NCBI GenBank assembly: GCA_019639115.1
Contig: JAHBSM010000010.1
Location: 62,001-126,000, forward strand
DNA length: 64,000 nucleotides
Direction: 5' to 3'
Origin: Acidobacteriota bacterium
GTDB lineage: Bacteria; Acidobacteriota; Blastocatellia; Pyrinomonadales; Pyrinomonadaceae
Positions 7,601 to 14,992 of the stretch are shown piece by piece. Under the pieces are notes generated by a model that saw nothing but the letters and a program-made list of their open reading frames with translations, was not told the origin of the DNA and ran no database searches. Every line of letters begins with the position of its first letter. Position 1 is the stretch's first letter. The position numbers and the translations under genes were made by a program.

Positions 7601-9817
7601 CTATCTCGGTCCGGGCTGCGCCATTCTCGGATCGGACCTCGGTTTCAATTCGTATTCTTTCGGCGGCTCCGCTCCGATGAGATTTCGGACGAAATAGTCC
7701 CAACGCCGACGCATCATATAGAAATTTGCCGCCGGATTGGCACCGGTGACCGCATCCTGCCCGAATCCGTGTCGCGAATTGGGAAAGATCAATAGATCGA
7801 AGTCCTTGTTGGCCTTGATCAGAGCGTCAACGACAAGGTAAGTGTTGTACGGCGGGACATTATCGTCCATCGCACCGTGAGCGAGCAGCAACTTGCCCCG
7901 CAGGTTCTTGGCATAATTCTGGTTAGCCTGTTTGTCGTAATTGTCGCCGGCCAGCAAGCCTATGTACCGTTCTCCCCAGTCGTCCTCATAGTTCCGGTTA
8001 TCATGGTTGCCGGACTCCGAGATGCCTACTTTGTAGAACTCAGGGAATCGAAACATCGCAGCCGCGGTGGCGAATCCGCCTCCCGAGTGTCCCCAAATGC
8101 CAACCCGTTCGAGGTCCAGGTAGCCGAATCGCTCAGCAAGCTGACGCAGGCCCGAGATCTGATCCTCGAGCGTGTTGTCCGCCATATTGCCGTAGCATAC
8201 GTCGTGGAACGATTTCGAACGATTTGGGTTGCAGGTCCCGTCGATCACGACTACTACAAAGCCGAGTTCAGCGAGAGCCTGATGGTCACTTCGGCTAGCA
8301 CTGAAGCTCCGGCTGCCCACACCGCCGCCCTGCGGGCCAGGATAGATATAATTCACCACCGGATATTTCTTCTTCGTGTCGAGATCCGTGGGCGTGAACA
8401 TCAGTCCGTAAAGGTCCCATTTGCCGTCGCGCGACTTGACGGAGATCGGCATCGGCGGCTTCCAACCGGCCGCTTTCAATCGCGAAACGTCGGCGGTCTC
8501 AAGCGTGGCAATGAGCTTTCCGTTAGCGTCGCGCAGGACCGCGGTAGGCGGTACGTCAGGCTTTGAGTAATTATCAACGAAGTATTTGCGGTCCGGTGAC
8601 CAGGTCACCTGGTGATTGCCGTCCTCCGGCGTCAAAAGTGTCAGACCCGAACCGTCGAACTTGACTCGATACATGAACGTGAAATACGGATCGCGTCCCG
8701 CTTCGCGGCCGTTCGCTTCGAAATAGATCATCCGAGCCGATTCGTCCACTCGCACCATTCTTGTGACGACGAAATTACCTTTCGTCACCTGCTGCTTCAA
8801 TTTTCCGGTCGAAAGGTCGTAAAGATACAGATGTCCCCAATCGTCGCGTTCTGAGTACCAAATAAACTCGTTCGTAGCCGGAAGGTAACGCCAGTTAGCC
8901 ATGCCCTGGCCCGATTCGTATTGCGTCTCGACGGTCTCCTTATACACGTCGCGCACCTCACCGGTGGCCACATCGGCCACGCGCAGCAGCGCTTGTTTGT
9001 GATCACGGGAAGAAGATATGAACGCGAGTTTCGAACCGTCGGGACTCCATTGGTTGTCGCCAAATGATCCGTCGCACGCGATATCGTCACAGAGCGTACC
9101 GCGACGGTCATCAGGAGCCATCTTGAATTTGATCATCGAGCCTTTCTCGACGTCGATGACGAGCCGCTGTATCTTGATGATCTCCTTATCCTGAGGCAGC
9201 GGATATTTCCATGCTTCGAGTTTCGGGGCCCCAACGTTGGTCGTTGCCAGATACATATCGCTGACATTCCGCTGGTCCTGCAAAAATGTAGCTACCTTCT
9301 TAGAATCAGGTGACCAGAGCACTATCGGACGATCACTCTTCCGCCAGCCGGCATTGTCGGTCGCATAACCGAAGTCTTTGACACCATCGGTTGTTAGTTG
9401 GGTTTCTTTTTTCGAACCAACGTCGCGGACCCACAAGTTCCAGTCTTTGATGAATACCTCTTTAGTGCCGTCGGGCGATCGTACGGCATTGCCGCCGCTG
9501 AACCTTCCGCCGGGGCCGCCGGCAGGGGCTGAACCTTCAATGCCGAGATCCGCTAGCCGTCCGGCCGACTTTCGTTCGCCGGTCGCCGGGTCAAAGAGCA
9601 CAAACTCCTGTCCGGTGGCCGTCAGGACGCGATACCAGAATCTGCCGTCGGGCAGGAATGTTGGCTGGACACCGGCACGGTCGATCAGCGGAGCCGTATT
9701 GTAGGAGAGCATCTTCTCGGCACGCGCATAGTCGTCTGCTGTATAGGTCGTTCTCTGAGCAGCTACGGTGGAGACGGCGATGAACGCCAAAGCGAAACAG
9801 AAGGTCAGTCTTTTCAT
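7601..9817 (-). CDS. secreted S9 family serine peptidase (dipeptidyl peptidase IV type)
   Basis: 738 residues with a signal peptide (MKRLTFCFALAFIAVSTVAA). The N-terminal two thirds form a beta-propeller (SPDGTKEVFIKDWNLWVRD, WSPDGSKLAFISSSRD, WSPDRKYFVDNY). The C-terminal alpha/beta-hydrolase carries nucleophile Ser578 in GHSGGG, Asp near 651 in MDDNVPP and His683 in SRHGFG. The DPP4 features RYLPATNEFIWYSERDDWGHLYLYD and SESGNHDNRNYEDDWGERY fit removal of Xaa-Pro dipeptides from peptides in the periplasm. A second S9 peptidase of a different subgroup lies at 34.9-36.8 kb. The gene is divergent from the VIT1/CCC1 gene. Confidence 0.9.
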   Translation of the reverse strand: MKRLTFCFALAFIAVSTVAAQRTTYTADDYARAEKMLSYNTAPLIDRAGVQPTFLPDGRFWYRVLTATGQEFVLFDPATGERKSAGRLADLGIEGSAPAGGPGGRFSGGNAVRSPDGTKEVFIKDWNLWVRDVGSKKETQLTTDGVKDFGYATDNAGWRKSDRPIVLWSPDSKKVATFLQDQRNVSDMYLATTNVGAPKLEAWKYPLPQDKEIIKIQRLVIDVEKGSMIKFKMAPDDRRGTLCDDIACDGSFGDNQWSPDGSKLAFISSSRDHKQALLRVADVATGEVRDVYKETVETQYESGQGMANWRYLPATNEFIWYSERDDWGHLYLYDLSTGKLKQQVTKGNFVVTRMVRVDESARMIYFEANGREAGRDPYFTFMYRVKFDGSGLTLLTPEDGNHQVTWSPDRKYFVDNYSKPDVPPTAVLRDANGKLIATLETADVSRLKAAGWKPPMPISVKSRDGKWDLYGLMFTPTDLDTKKKYPVVNYIYPGPQGGGVGSRSFSASRSDHQALAELGFVVVVIDGTCNPNRSKSFHDVCYGNMADNTLEDQISGLRQLAERFGYLDLERVGIWGHSGGGFATAAAMFRFPEFYKVGISESGNHDNRNYEDDWGERYIGLLAGDNYDKQANQNYAKNLRGKLLLAHGAMDDNVPPYNTYLVVDALIKANKDFDLLIFPNSRHGFGQDAVTGANPAANFYMMRRRWDYFVRNLIGAEPPKEYELKPRSDPRMAQPGPR

Positions 9818-9918
9818 GATGTCTATTACTTTGAGCGATGGGTCCTGGTTTCAAGCATTTGTCGATATCAGTTATCTTAAACGAGTCGCGAAACTCGTCA
9901 AATCTGAACGAACGTAAT

Positions 9919-10617
9919 ATGCCCCAAACGCCGCACATAGAGAAACACTTCACCTCCGGTGAGATAGTCCGCGATATTGTTATCGGAATGGCAGATGGCC
10001 TTACGGTTCCATTCGCTCTAGCAGCAGGACTATCTGGAGCCGTCGTATCGACTTCGATCATCGTTACGGCCGGCTTGGCTGAGATCGTCGCCGGGTCGAT
10101 CGCAATGGGATTGGGTGGTTACCTCGCAGGACGGTCCGATGTCGAGCACTACGACAGCGAGTATGATCGCGAGATCTTCGAGATCGATAAAATGCTCGAT
10201 CACGAGAAGGATGAAGTCATGGATATACTGCGAGAGTATGGGCTTACTGTCGAGGAGAGCATGCCGATCGTCGAATCGCTTGCAAAGCGGCCCAAGGATT
10301 TTGCGGATTTCATGATGCGATTCGAACTCGGGCTCGAACGTCCCAAACCCGGCCGTGCCCTAAAGGGCGGTGCAACGATCGGTGGCGCTTATATCGCCGG
10401 CGGGCTAATCCCGCTTGCACCCTATATGCTATTTGCCGAAGCCCATGACGCGCTGCGATGGTCGGTCGCCATAACGGTGGTGGCATTGTTCGTATTTGGC
10501 TTTGTTAAGGGCAAATTTACTGGTTCTAAGCCGCTAAAAAGCGCATTTCAAACCTGTCTGATCGGCTCAGTAGCGGCTGCGGTGGCGTTTGGCATCGCGC
10601 GGCTGATCGGCGGATGA
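9919..10617 (+). CDS. VIT1/CCC1 family iron/manganese transporter
   Basis: Start chosen at ATG 9919 (MPQTPHIEKHFTSGEIV), 232 residues. A frame opening at 9838 would occupy almost the entire divergent promoter region. The signature of the family is clear: VRDIVIGMADGLTVPFALAAGLSG (first helix), an ETAGLAEIVAGSIAMGLGGYLA-like second helix, and a cytoplasmic acidic segment with EYDREIFEIDK and HEKDEVMDILREYGL, where the plant and yeast members bind metal. Three further helices follow. Family members move Fe2+ or Mn2+ out of the cytosol by H+ antiport. An inverted repeat ACGAGT-N6-ACTCGT at 9881-9898 lies just upstream. Confidence 0.85.
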   Translation: MPQTPHIEKHFTSGEIVRDIVIGMADGLTVPFALAAGLSGAVVSTSIIVTAGLAEIVAGSIAMGLGGYLAGRSDVEHYDSEYDREIFEIDKMLDHEKDEVMDILREYGLTVEESMPIVESLAKRPKDFADFMMRFELGLERPKPGRALKGGATIGGAYIAGGLIPLAPYMLFAEAHDALRWSVAITVVALFVFGFVKGKFTGSKPLKSAFQTCLIGSVAAAVAFGIARLIGG

Positions 10618-10703
10618 CCCTCCCCGGCGGGCTCGCGGCAAATTTCGAGAACGCGTTGATTTTTAGTATCCTAATCATTTGATCCGAACGGTCAGGAGTC
10701 TTT

Positions 10704-12437
10704 ATGAGCGTTGAAGTCGTGATGCCCCAAATGGGCGAGTCGATAACCGAAGGAACCGTCTCTAAGTGGCTGAAACAGGTCGGCGATACGATCGAGAAAG
10801 ACGAGGCTATCCTCGAGATTTCTACCGACAAGGTCGATGCCGAGGTGCCGAGCCCGGGAGCCGGAGTTCTGCTTGAAATAAGGCATCAAGAAGGCGAAAC
10901 CGTAGAGGTCGGAACCGTGCTCGCGATCGTAGGCGCAGCAGGCGATCAACCTGCAGCCGCCCCGCAGCCGGCCGTTGAACCGCAAGCGGAGGAACCGCCG
11001 CCCGTTGAAATGACGGCGGCGTCAGAACCCGAACCGGAAGCGATACCCGCTGAGCCTGTTTCGGAACAGCCGGTTGCTGCGCCGGCTACCCCTGCATCGT
11101 CAGAAGGTGCAGTCGAGGTCGTGATGCCGCAAATGGGCGAATCGATCACCGAGGGCACCGTCTCAAAATGGCTCAAAGCCGTCGGCGATGATATAGACAA
11201 AGACGAGCCGCTGCTCGAGATCTCGACCGACAAGGTTGACGCTGAAGTTCCCTCTCCCGCGGCAGGCAAGGTCGTCGCGATAAACGTGCAAGAGGGCCAG
11301 ACCGTCGAGGTTGGTTCAGTGCTCGCCCTGGTTGGCAGCGGAACTGCTGTTGCAGCTTCGCCCAAACCGGCGCCGCCTGAAGCATCGGCTCCCGAAGCTC
11401 CAAAACCGGCACCTCCAACATTACCGGCTCCGATCGCCGCAGCCGCAACCGCATCGTCGAACGGTTCGACCGTCGATGAACTCCGCCGGATCAAATCGAG
11501 TCCGCTTGTTCGCAATATAGCGAAAGAACACGGCATCGACATCACACGCATTGCCGGCAGCGGTATCAGCGGCCGCGTTACCAAAGGCGACATTCTCAAC
11601 TTTATAGAAACGGGTGCGGCATTGCGTCCACAAGATCTTCTCGTTAAAGGAGCACCTGCATTACCCGTCGCTCAGCCGAAGGCGTCGCAGCCTGTTGCTG
11701 CAACATTTGTCCCGCCTCCGCCTACCACCACGATGGAAGACCGCGTCGAGAAAATGTCTGTGATGCGCAAAAAGATCTCGGAGCATATGACGTTCTCAAA
11801 ACAGACGTCGGCTCACGTGACCAGCGTTTACGAGATCGATATGACCAACGTCGCCAGGTTTCGTAAGGCGAATCAGGAAGCGTTCCAAGCGAAATACGGT
11901 ACTAAACTTACGTTCATGCCGTTCATATTTCAGGCAGTAACGGCGGCCATACGCGAGCATCGCATACTTAATTCGCAGGTTGACGGCGACAACATTATCT
12001 ACAAAGGTAATATCAACCTTGGTATGGCGGTCGCCCTCGATTGGGGACTGATCGTCCCCGTGATCAAGAACGCCGAGACAATGACCTTGGCCGAGATCGC
12101 GGTCAAGGCAAATGACCTGGCCGATCGTGCACGAGCGAAGAAACTCAATCCTGACGAGGTGCAGGGCGGAACATTCACAATCACGAATCCCGGCGTTTTC
12201 GGCGGGCTGTACGGAACGCCGATCATCAATCAGCCGCAGGTCGCGATCCTATGCGTGGGGACGATCGAAAAGCGAGCTAAGGTCCTAACCTCGCCTGATG
12301 GAGACGATTACATTGCTATCCGCCAGATGGCTTATTTTGCGCTGACATATGACCATCGAGTCGTAGATGGCGCGGATGCAGAGAAGTTCCTATCGTCCAT
12401 GAAGCGATATCTCGAGCAGGCTCAGTTCGAGATCTGA
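10704..12437 (+). CDS. sucB: dihydrolipoamide acyltransferase E2 (2-oxo acid dehydrogenase complex), two lipoyl domains
   Basis: 577 residues with AGGAG 5-6 bases before the ATG. There are two nearly identical lipoyl domains, with the lipoylated lysines Lys43 and Lys177 in STDKVDAE, joined by Pro/Ala/Glu-rich linkers. A peripheral-subunit-binding domain follows (SSPLVRNIAKEHGID ... SGRVTKGDIL, about 264-300), then the catalytic domain ending in DHRVVDGADAEKFL (His551, Asp555). The lipoyl start VVMPQMGESITEGTVSKWLK is of the succinyl-transferase or branched-chain type. SucB (2-oxoglutarate dehydrogenase) is most likely, but the branched-chain enzyme cannot be ruled out because no E1 or E3 gene lies next to it. 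A strong intrinsic terminator follows. Confidence 0.9.
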   Translation: MSVEVVMPQMGESITEGTVSKWLKQVGDTIEKDEAILEISTDKVDAEVPSPGAGVLLEIRHQEGETVEVGTVLAIVGAAGDQPAAAPQPAVEPQAEEPPPVEMTAASEPEPEAIPAEPVSEQPVAAPATPASSEGAVEVVMPQMGESITEGTVSKWLKAVGDDIDKDEPLLEISTDKVDAEVPSPAAGKVVAINVQEGQTVEVGSVLALVGSGTAVAASPKPAPPEASAPEAPKPAPPTLPAPIAAAATASSNGSTVDELRRIKSSPLVRNIAKEHGIDITRIAGSGISGRVTKGDILNFIETGAALRPQDLLVKGAPALPVAQPKASQPVAATFVPPPPTTTMEDRVEKMSVMRKKISEHMTFSKQTSAHVTSVYEIDMTNVARFRKANQEAFQAKYGTKLTFMPFIFQAVTAAIREHRILNSQVDGDNIIYKGNINLGMAVALDWGLIVPVIKNAETMTLAEIAVKANDLADRARAKKLNPDEVQGGTFTITNPGVFGGLYGTPIINQPQVAILCVGTIEKRAKVLTSPDGDDYIAIRQMAYFALTYDHRVVDGADAEKFLSSMKRYLEQAQFEI

Positions 12438-12461
12438 AATAATTATTTGACGCGGATCAAG

Positions 12462-12495
12462 GCGGACGTTAGGGCGACCTAACGTCTGCTTTTTT
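12462..12495 (+). terminator. intrinsic terminator of the E2 gene
   Basis: A 12-bp stem (GCGGACGTTAGG pairing with CCTAACGTCTGC, one G-U pair) with a four-base GCGA loop, followed by six T. It starts 25 bases after the E2 stop codon. Confidence 0.9.
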
Positions 12496-12523
12496 GCTTT
12501 GTTCGGATCAACCGGCAGAGTGC

Positions 12524-12563
12524 GTTAAATGTCGTTTAACTTGCTCGCTGCTTGTGATATACT
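12524..12563 (+). promoter_or_regulatory. putative promoter with inverted repeat upstream of the OmpA-type gene
   Basis: A -10 element TATACT (12558-12563) is spaced 17 bases from TTTAAC (12535-12540) at the -35 position. The latter is also the right arm of an inverted repeat GTTAAA-N5-TTTAAC (12524-12540). Transcription would begin near 12570, leaving a leader of about 135 bases. The -35 match is weak, so an activator or another sigma factor may be involved. Confidence 0.4.
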
Positions 12564-12705
12564 TCGGAGAAGATCAATCGGGAGCGGTTGCCTTTTGCTC
12601 AAGTAGGCGCGCTGCGTAATTCTTCGACAACCATTCACTTTAGCGGTGCGTCTAAGTTGGCGACTATCATACGTCGCAGCACTGTAGTTCCCCGGAGGTA
12701 AAGCT

Positions 12706-13665
12706 ATGAAGTTAAAAATACTTGCAATCATTTCAACATTCCTTCTAGGATCCCTCGGCGTGCTTGCACAAAATGCCCAGACGCGAAGCCTCGCAGCCGG
12801 GCAGAAGTACAAGATAAAAGGCGTGGTCGTGGAAAAATATGACGACGAGACCTTTCTCGTTCGCGACCAGGTCGGCGTCGATACAAAGGTCGCCGTTGCG
12901 CCCAACGCAAGCATCCGAGCTAATAGCGTGTTTGGCAGCGGAGAACGCTATCAATCACGGTCGATAGTTCGCGGACTTAATGTTGAGCTCGAGGGCGTGG
13001 GAGACAATTCGGGCATGCTTTCGGCATCCAAGATCCGGTTCGACCGCAGCAATCTGGCCACGGCTCAATCCATTGACGCCCGTGTGTCTCCTGCAGAAGA
13101 TCGGATCTCGGCGGCTGAACAGAATGCACAGCGACTGTCAGGCCAGATCGACGAATTGATGGCCATCTCGAACGCGGCCAAAGGCGGAGCCAAAGCTGCC
13201 CAGGACACGGCAGACGCCGCTGTGGAAGGTGTCAACGCAACGAATCGCCGCATTTCGGACCTTGATGATTACGTTGTTCAGACCACGGCGACCGTCAATT
13301 TCAAGGTGGGAAGCGCTGTGCTGACTCCTGACGGCAAAGCGGCGCTTGACCTGATCGCTGCGAAGGCGATGACCCTCAAAGGCTACTTGATCGAGGTCAC
13401 AGGTTTTGCTTCCTCTGACGGCGATGCGCGAACGAACAAGGTCCTAAGCGAACGTCGCGCTCAAGCCGTGAAGGATTATCTCATCATGACCCACAACGTG
13501 CCGCTTCGACGGTTCAGCACGTCTTACGGTTACGGCGAGGCTCAATCGATCGCCGATAATGCCTCGAGAGCCGGCCGCGAACAGAATCGGCGGGTCGAGA
13601 TCAAGCTGTTGGTGAGCCGTGGTATAAACACAAATGTCGAGGTGCGGAGCGGTACTTCGAACTAG
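12706..13665 (+). CDS. OmpA-family outer-membrane/periplasmic protein with N-terminal OB-like domain
   Basis: 319 residues; CGGAGG lies 7-11 bases before ATG 12706. A signal peptide (MKLKILAIISTFLLGSLGVL) is followed by a beta-rich domain (about 25-110: KIKGVVVEKYDDETFLVRD, NVELEGVGDNSGMLSASKIRF) that resembles DUF5666-type OB folds. An Ala-rich helical linker follows (about 125-185), then an OmpA-like peptidoglycan-binding domain (about 195-305: VNFKVGSAVLTPDGKAALD, EVTGFASSDGDARTNKVLSERRAQAV, NRRVEIKLL). There is no beta-barrel, so the protein probably tethers peptidoglycan through its C-terminus while the first domain faces a partner in the periplasm. Confidence 0.82.
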   Translation: MKLKILAIISTFLLGSLGVLAQNAQTRSLAAGQKYKIKGVVVEKYDDETFLVRDQVGVDTKVAVAPNASIRANSVFGSGERYQSRSIVRGLNVELEGVGDNSGMLSASKIRFDRSNLATAQSIDARVSPAEDRISAAEQNAQRLSGQIDELMAISNAAKGGAKAAQDTADAAVEGVNATNRRISDLDDYVVQTTATVNFKVGSAVLTPDGKAALDLIAAKAMTLKGYLIEVTGFASSDGDARTNKVLSERRAQAVKDYLIMTHNVPLRRFSTSYGYGEAQSIADNASRAGREQNRRVEIKLLVSRGINTNVEVRSGTSN

Positions 13666-13769
13666 ATCTCGTTGAGAAGACTGGCGGTGTGCCCGAGGCC
13701 AAAATGCTCGAGGTGCATCGCCTTTCTTTTTCCGCTGATAGAATCACGCCATTTTCCGAGGTGATCCCG

Positions 13770-14852
13770 ATGCGAACCTACGTCGCTCTTGCTGCTCTAT
13801 TGGTTTTCGCCGGTTCGTTGGGAGCACAGACCCCACAGCCGACGCCGCCCGGCGATGAAGTGATACGTGTCTCGTCCAGATTGGTCGTGGTACCCGTATC
13901 TATCACCGACAATGAAGGCCGGCCGATCAACGGATTGACGGCGGCCGACCTCAGGCTGACAGAGGAAGGCAGGGACCAGACAATCGAGCGCGTGGGTATC
14001 GCTGATTCGGTGCCTCTCGAGATCGCATTGCTATTCGATGTATCGGCCAGCACCGATGCGATGTTCCCGTTTCAGCGAGCTACGGCCGCTAAATTCCTCA
14101 AGGACGTGATGCGTCCTGATGACCGAGCATCGGTCTTTTTGGTCGGCGAAAAGTGTCTGCTGATACAGCCGCGTTCAGATTCAGCAACGGCCGCGATGAG
14201 TCTCGAACGCGTAGCACCTCAAAAGGAATTGACCGCTTTCTACGATTCGGTCAGATCGGCGGCCGATTATCTGCGGACCAATGCGGCACCGGGGTCACGA
14301 AAGGTTGTCGTGATCATCTCGGACGGCGAGGACACAAGCAGCGAGGGCGTAACGAGAGCGATCTGGAATGCCGAACGCAAGGTCGCCGACGGTCTGAGCG
14401 GAACCAAACTTCGTGAGCTGCGTGTGAAGGCTCGGGACGAAGCCAAATCGTCCGAACAGGCCCGTGTGATCAAAGCGCTTCAAGATGCTGACACGGTGTT
14501 CTATTCGATAAATCCGGCGGGCAGCTCGTACCAGCTCAACCAAATGAGCGTTTTTGGCCAGCAGAATATGGATCGATTTGCCGGCGAGACCGGAGGGTCG
14601 GCGTTTCTCCCAAGATTTCTTCCTATCGATACCGGCGACAAGGACCTGAACGACGCTAACATACGTCGCAACAACCAAATGCTCGACGGGATCTTTCGCC
14701 AGCTAGCCAGCGAACTAAGATCCCAGTATCTTATCCAATATTATTCCGAAGCCGAGTTTCCCACCGATCGATTCGTGAAACTCCAGGTCGCCGTCCCGGG
14801 ACGTGCCGGAGCCCGCATTCGTGCGAGATCGGGATATTTCTACCGACCATGA
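13770..14852 (+). CDS. VWFA-related domain secreted protein with intact MIDAS
   Basis: Start chosen at ATG 13770 (MRTYVALAALLVFAGSLG, signal peptide), which has GAGGTG about 5 bases upstream. The frame is open further back to a GTG at 13689, without a signal sequence. The 360-residue product has the family order: Pro-rich start, IRVSSRLVVVPVSITDNEGRPI, LTAADLRLTEEGRDQTIERV, then the A-domain with an intact D-x-S-x-S motif (FDVSASTDAMF) and RKVVVIISDGEDTSSEG. It ends in QYLIQYYSEAEF ... ARIRARSGYFYRP. The protein should bind a divalent cation and protein ligands in the periplasm or at the surface. Compare the copy at 4920-6155, where this metal site is broken. Confidence 0.82.
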   Translation: MRTYVALAALLVFAGSLGAQTPQPTPPGDEVIRVSSRLVVVPVSITDNEGRPINGLTAADLRLTEEGRDQTIERVGIADSVPLEIALLFDVSASTDAMFPFQRATAAKFLKDVMRPDDRASVFLVGEKCLLIQPRSDSATAAMSLERVAPQKELTAFYDSVRSAADYLRTNAAPGSRKVVVIISDGEDTSSEGVTRAIWNAERKVADGLSGTKLRELRVKARDEAKSSEQARVIKALQDADTVFYSINPAGSSYQLNQMSVFGQQNMDRFAGETGGSAFLPRFLPIDTGDKDLNDANIRRNNQMLDGIFRQLASELRSQYLIQYYSEAEFPTDRFVKLQVAVPGRAGARIRARSGYFYRP

Positions 14853-14863
14853 ACAGCCGGCAA

Positions 14864-14917
14864 TTAACCGTGATTTAACCACCTTGTAATCGCTTTGTAA
14901 GATCCCGGCGATAGACT
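14864..14917 (+). promoter_or_regulatory. four tandem 11-bp repeats (Pho-box-like) and -10 element upstream of TonB receptor
   Basis: Four consecutive 11-base units begin at 14864, 14875, 14886 and 14897 with TTAACC, TTAACC, GTAATC and GTAAGA; the TAA core recurs at exactly 11-base steps. OmpR/PhoB-family regulators bind such direct repeats, and the first two units match the TTAACC core of cyanobacterial Pho boxes. A -10-like TAGACT (14912-14917) follows about 10 bases after the last repeat core, the spacing usual between PhoB sites and the -10. Confidence 0.6.
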
Positions 14918-14992
14918 CCTTACTTGAATCCAAACATCAAGATCGGAGTTGATTTGCGGAGGCCCTAGAGGTCGATCCGCGCAGGGACCATT

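Noticed and set aside
10960..11110. Proline/alanine-rich low-complexity stretch, considered as a frameshifted region
   Set aside because: It is a normal interdomain linker of E2 acyltransferases and stays in frame.
10719..11290. Direct repeat of about 130 bases
   Set aside because: It is the two homologous lipoyl domains of the E2 gene and needs no mobile-element explanation.
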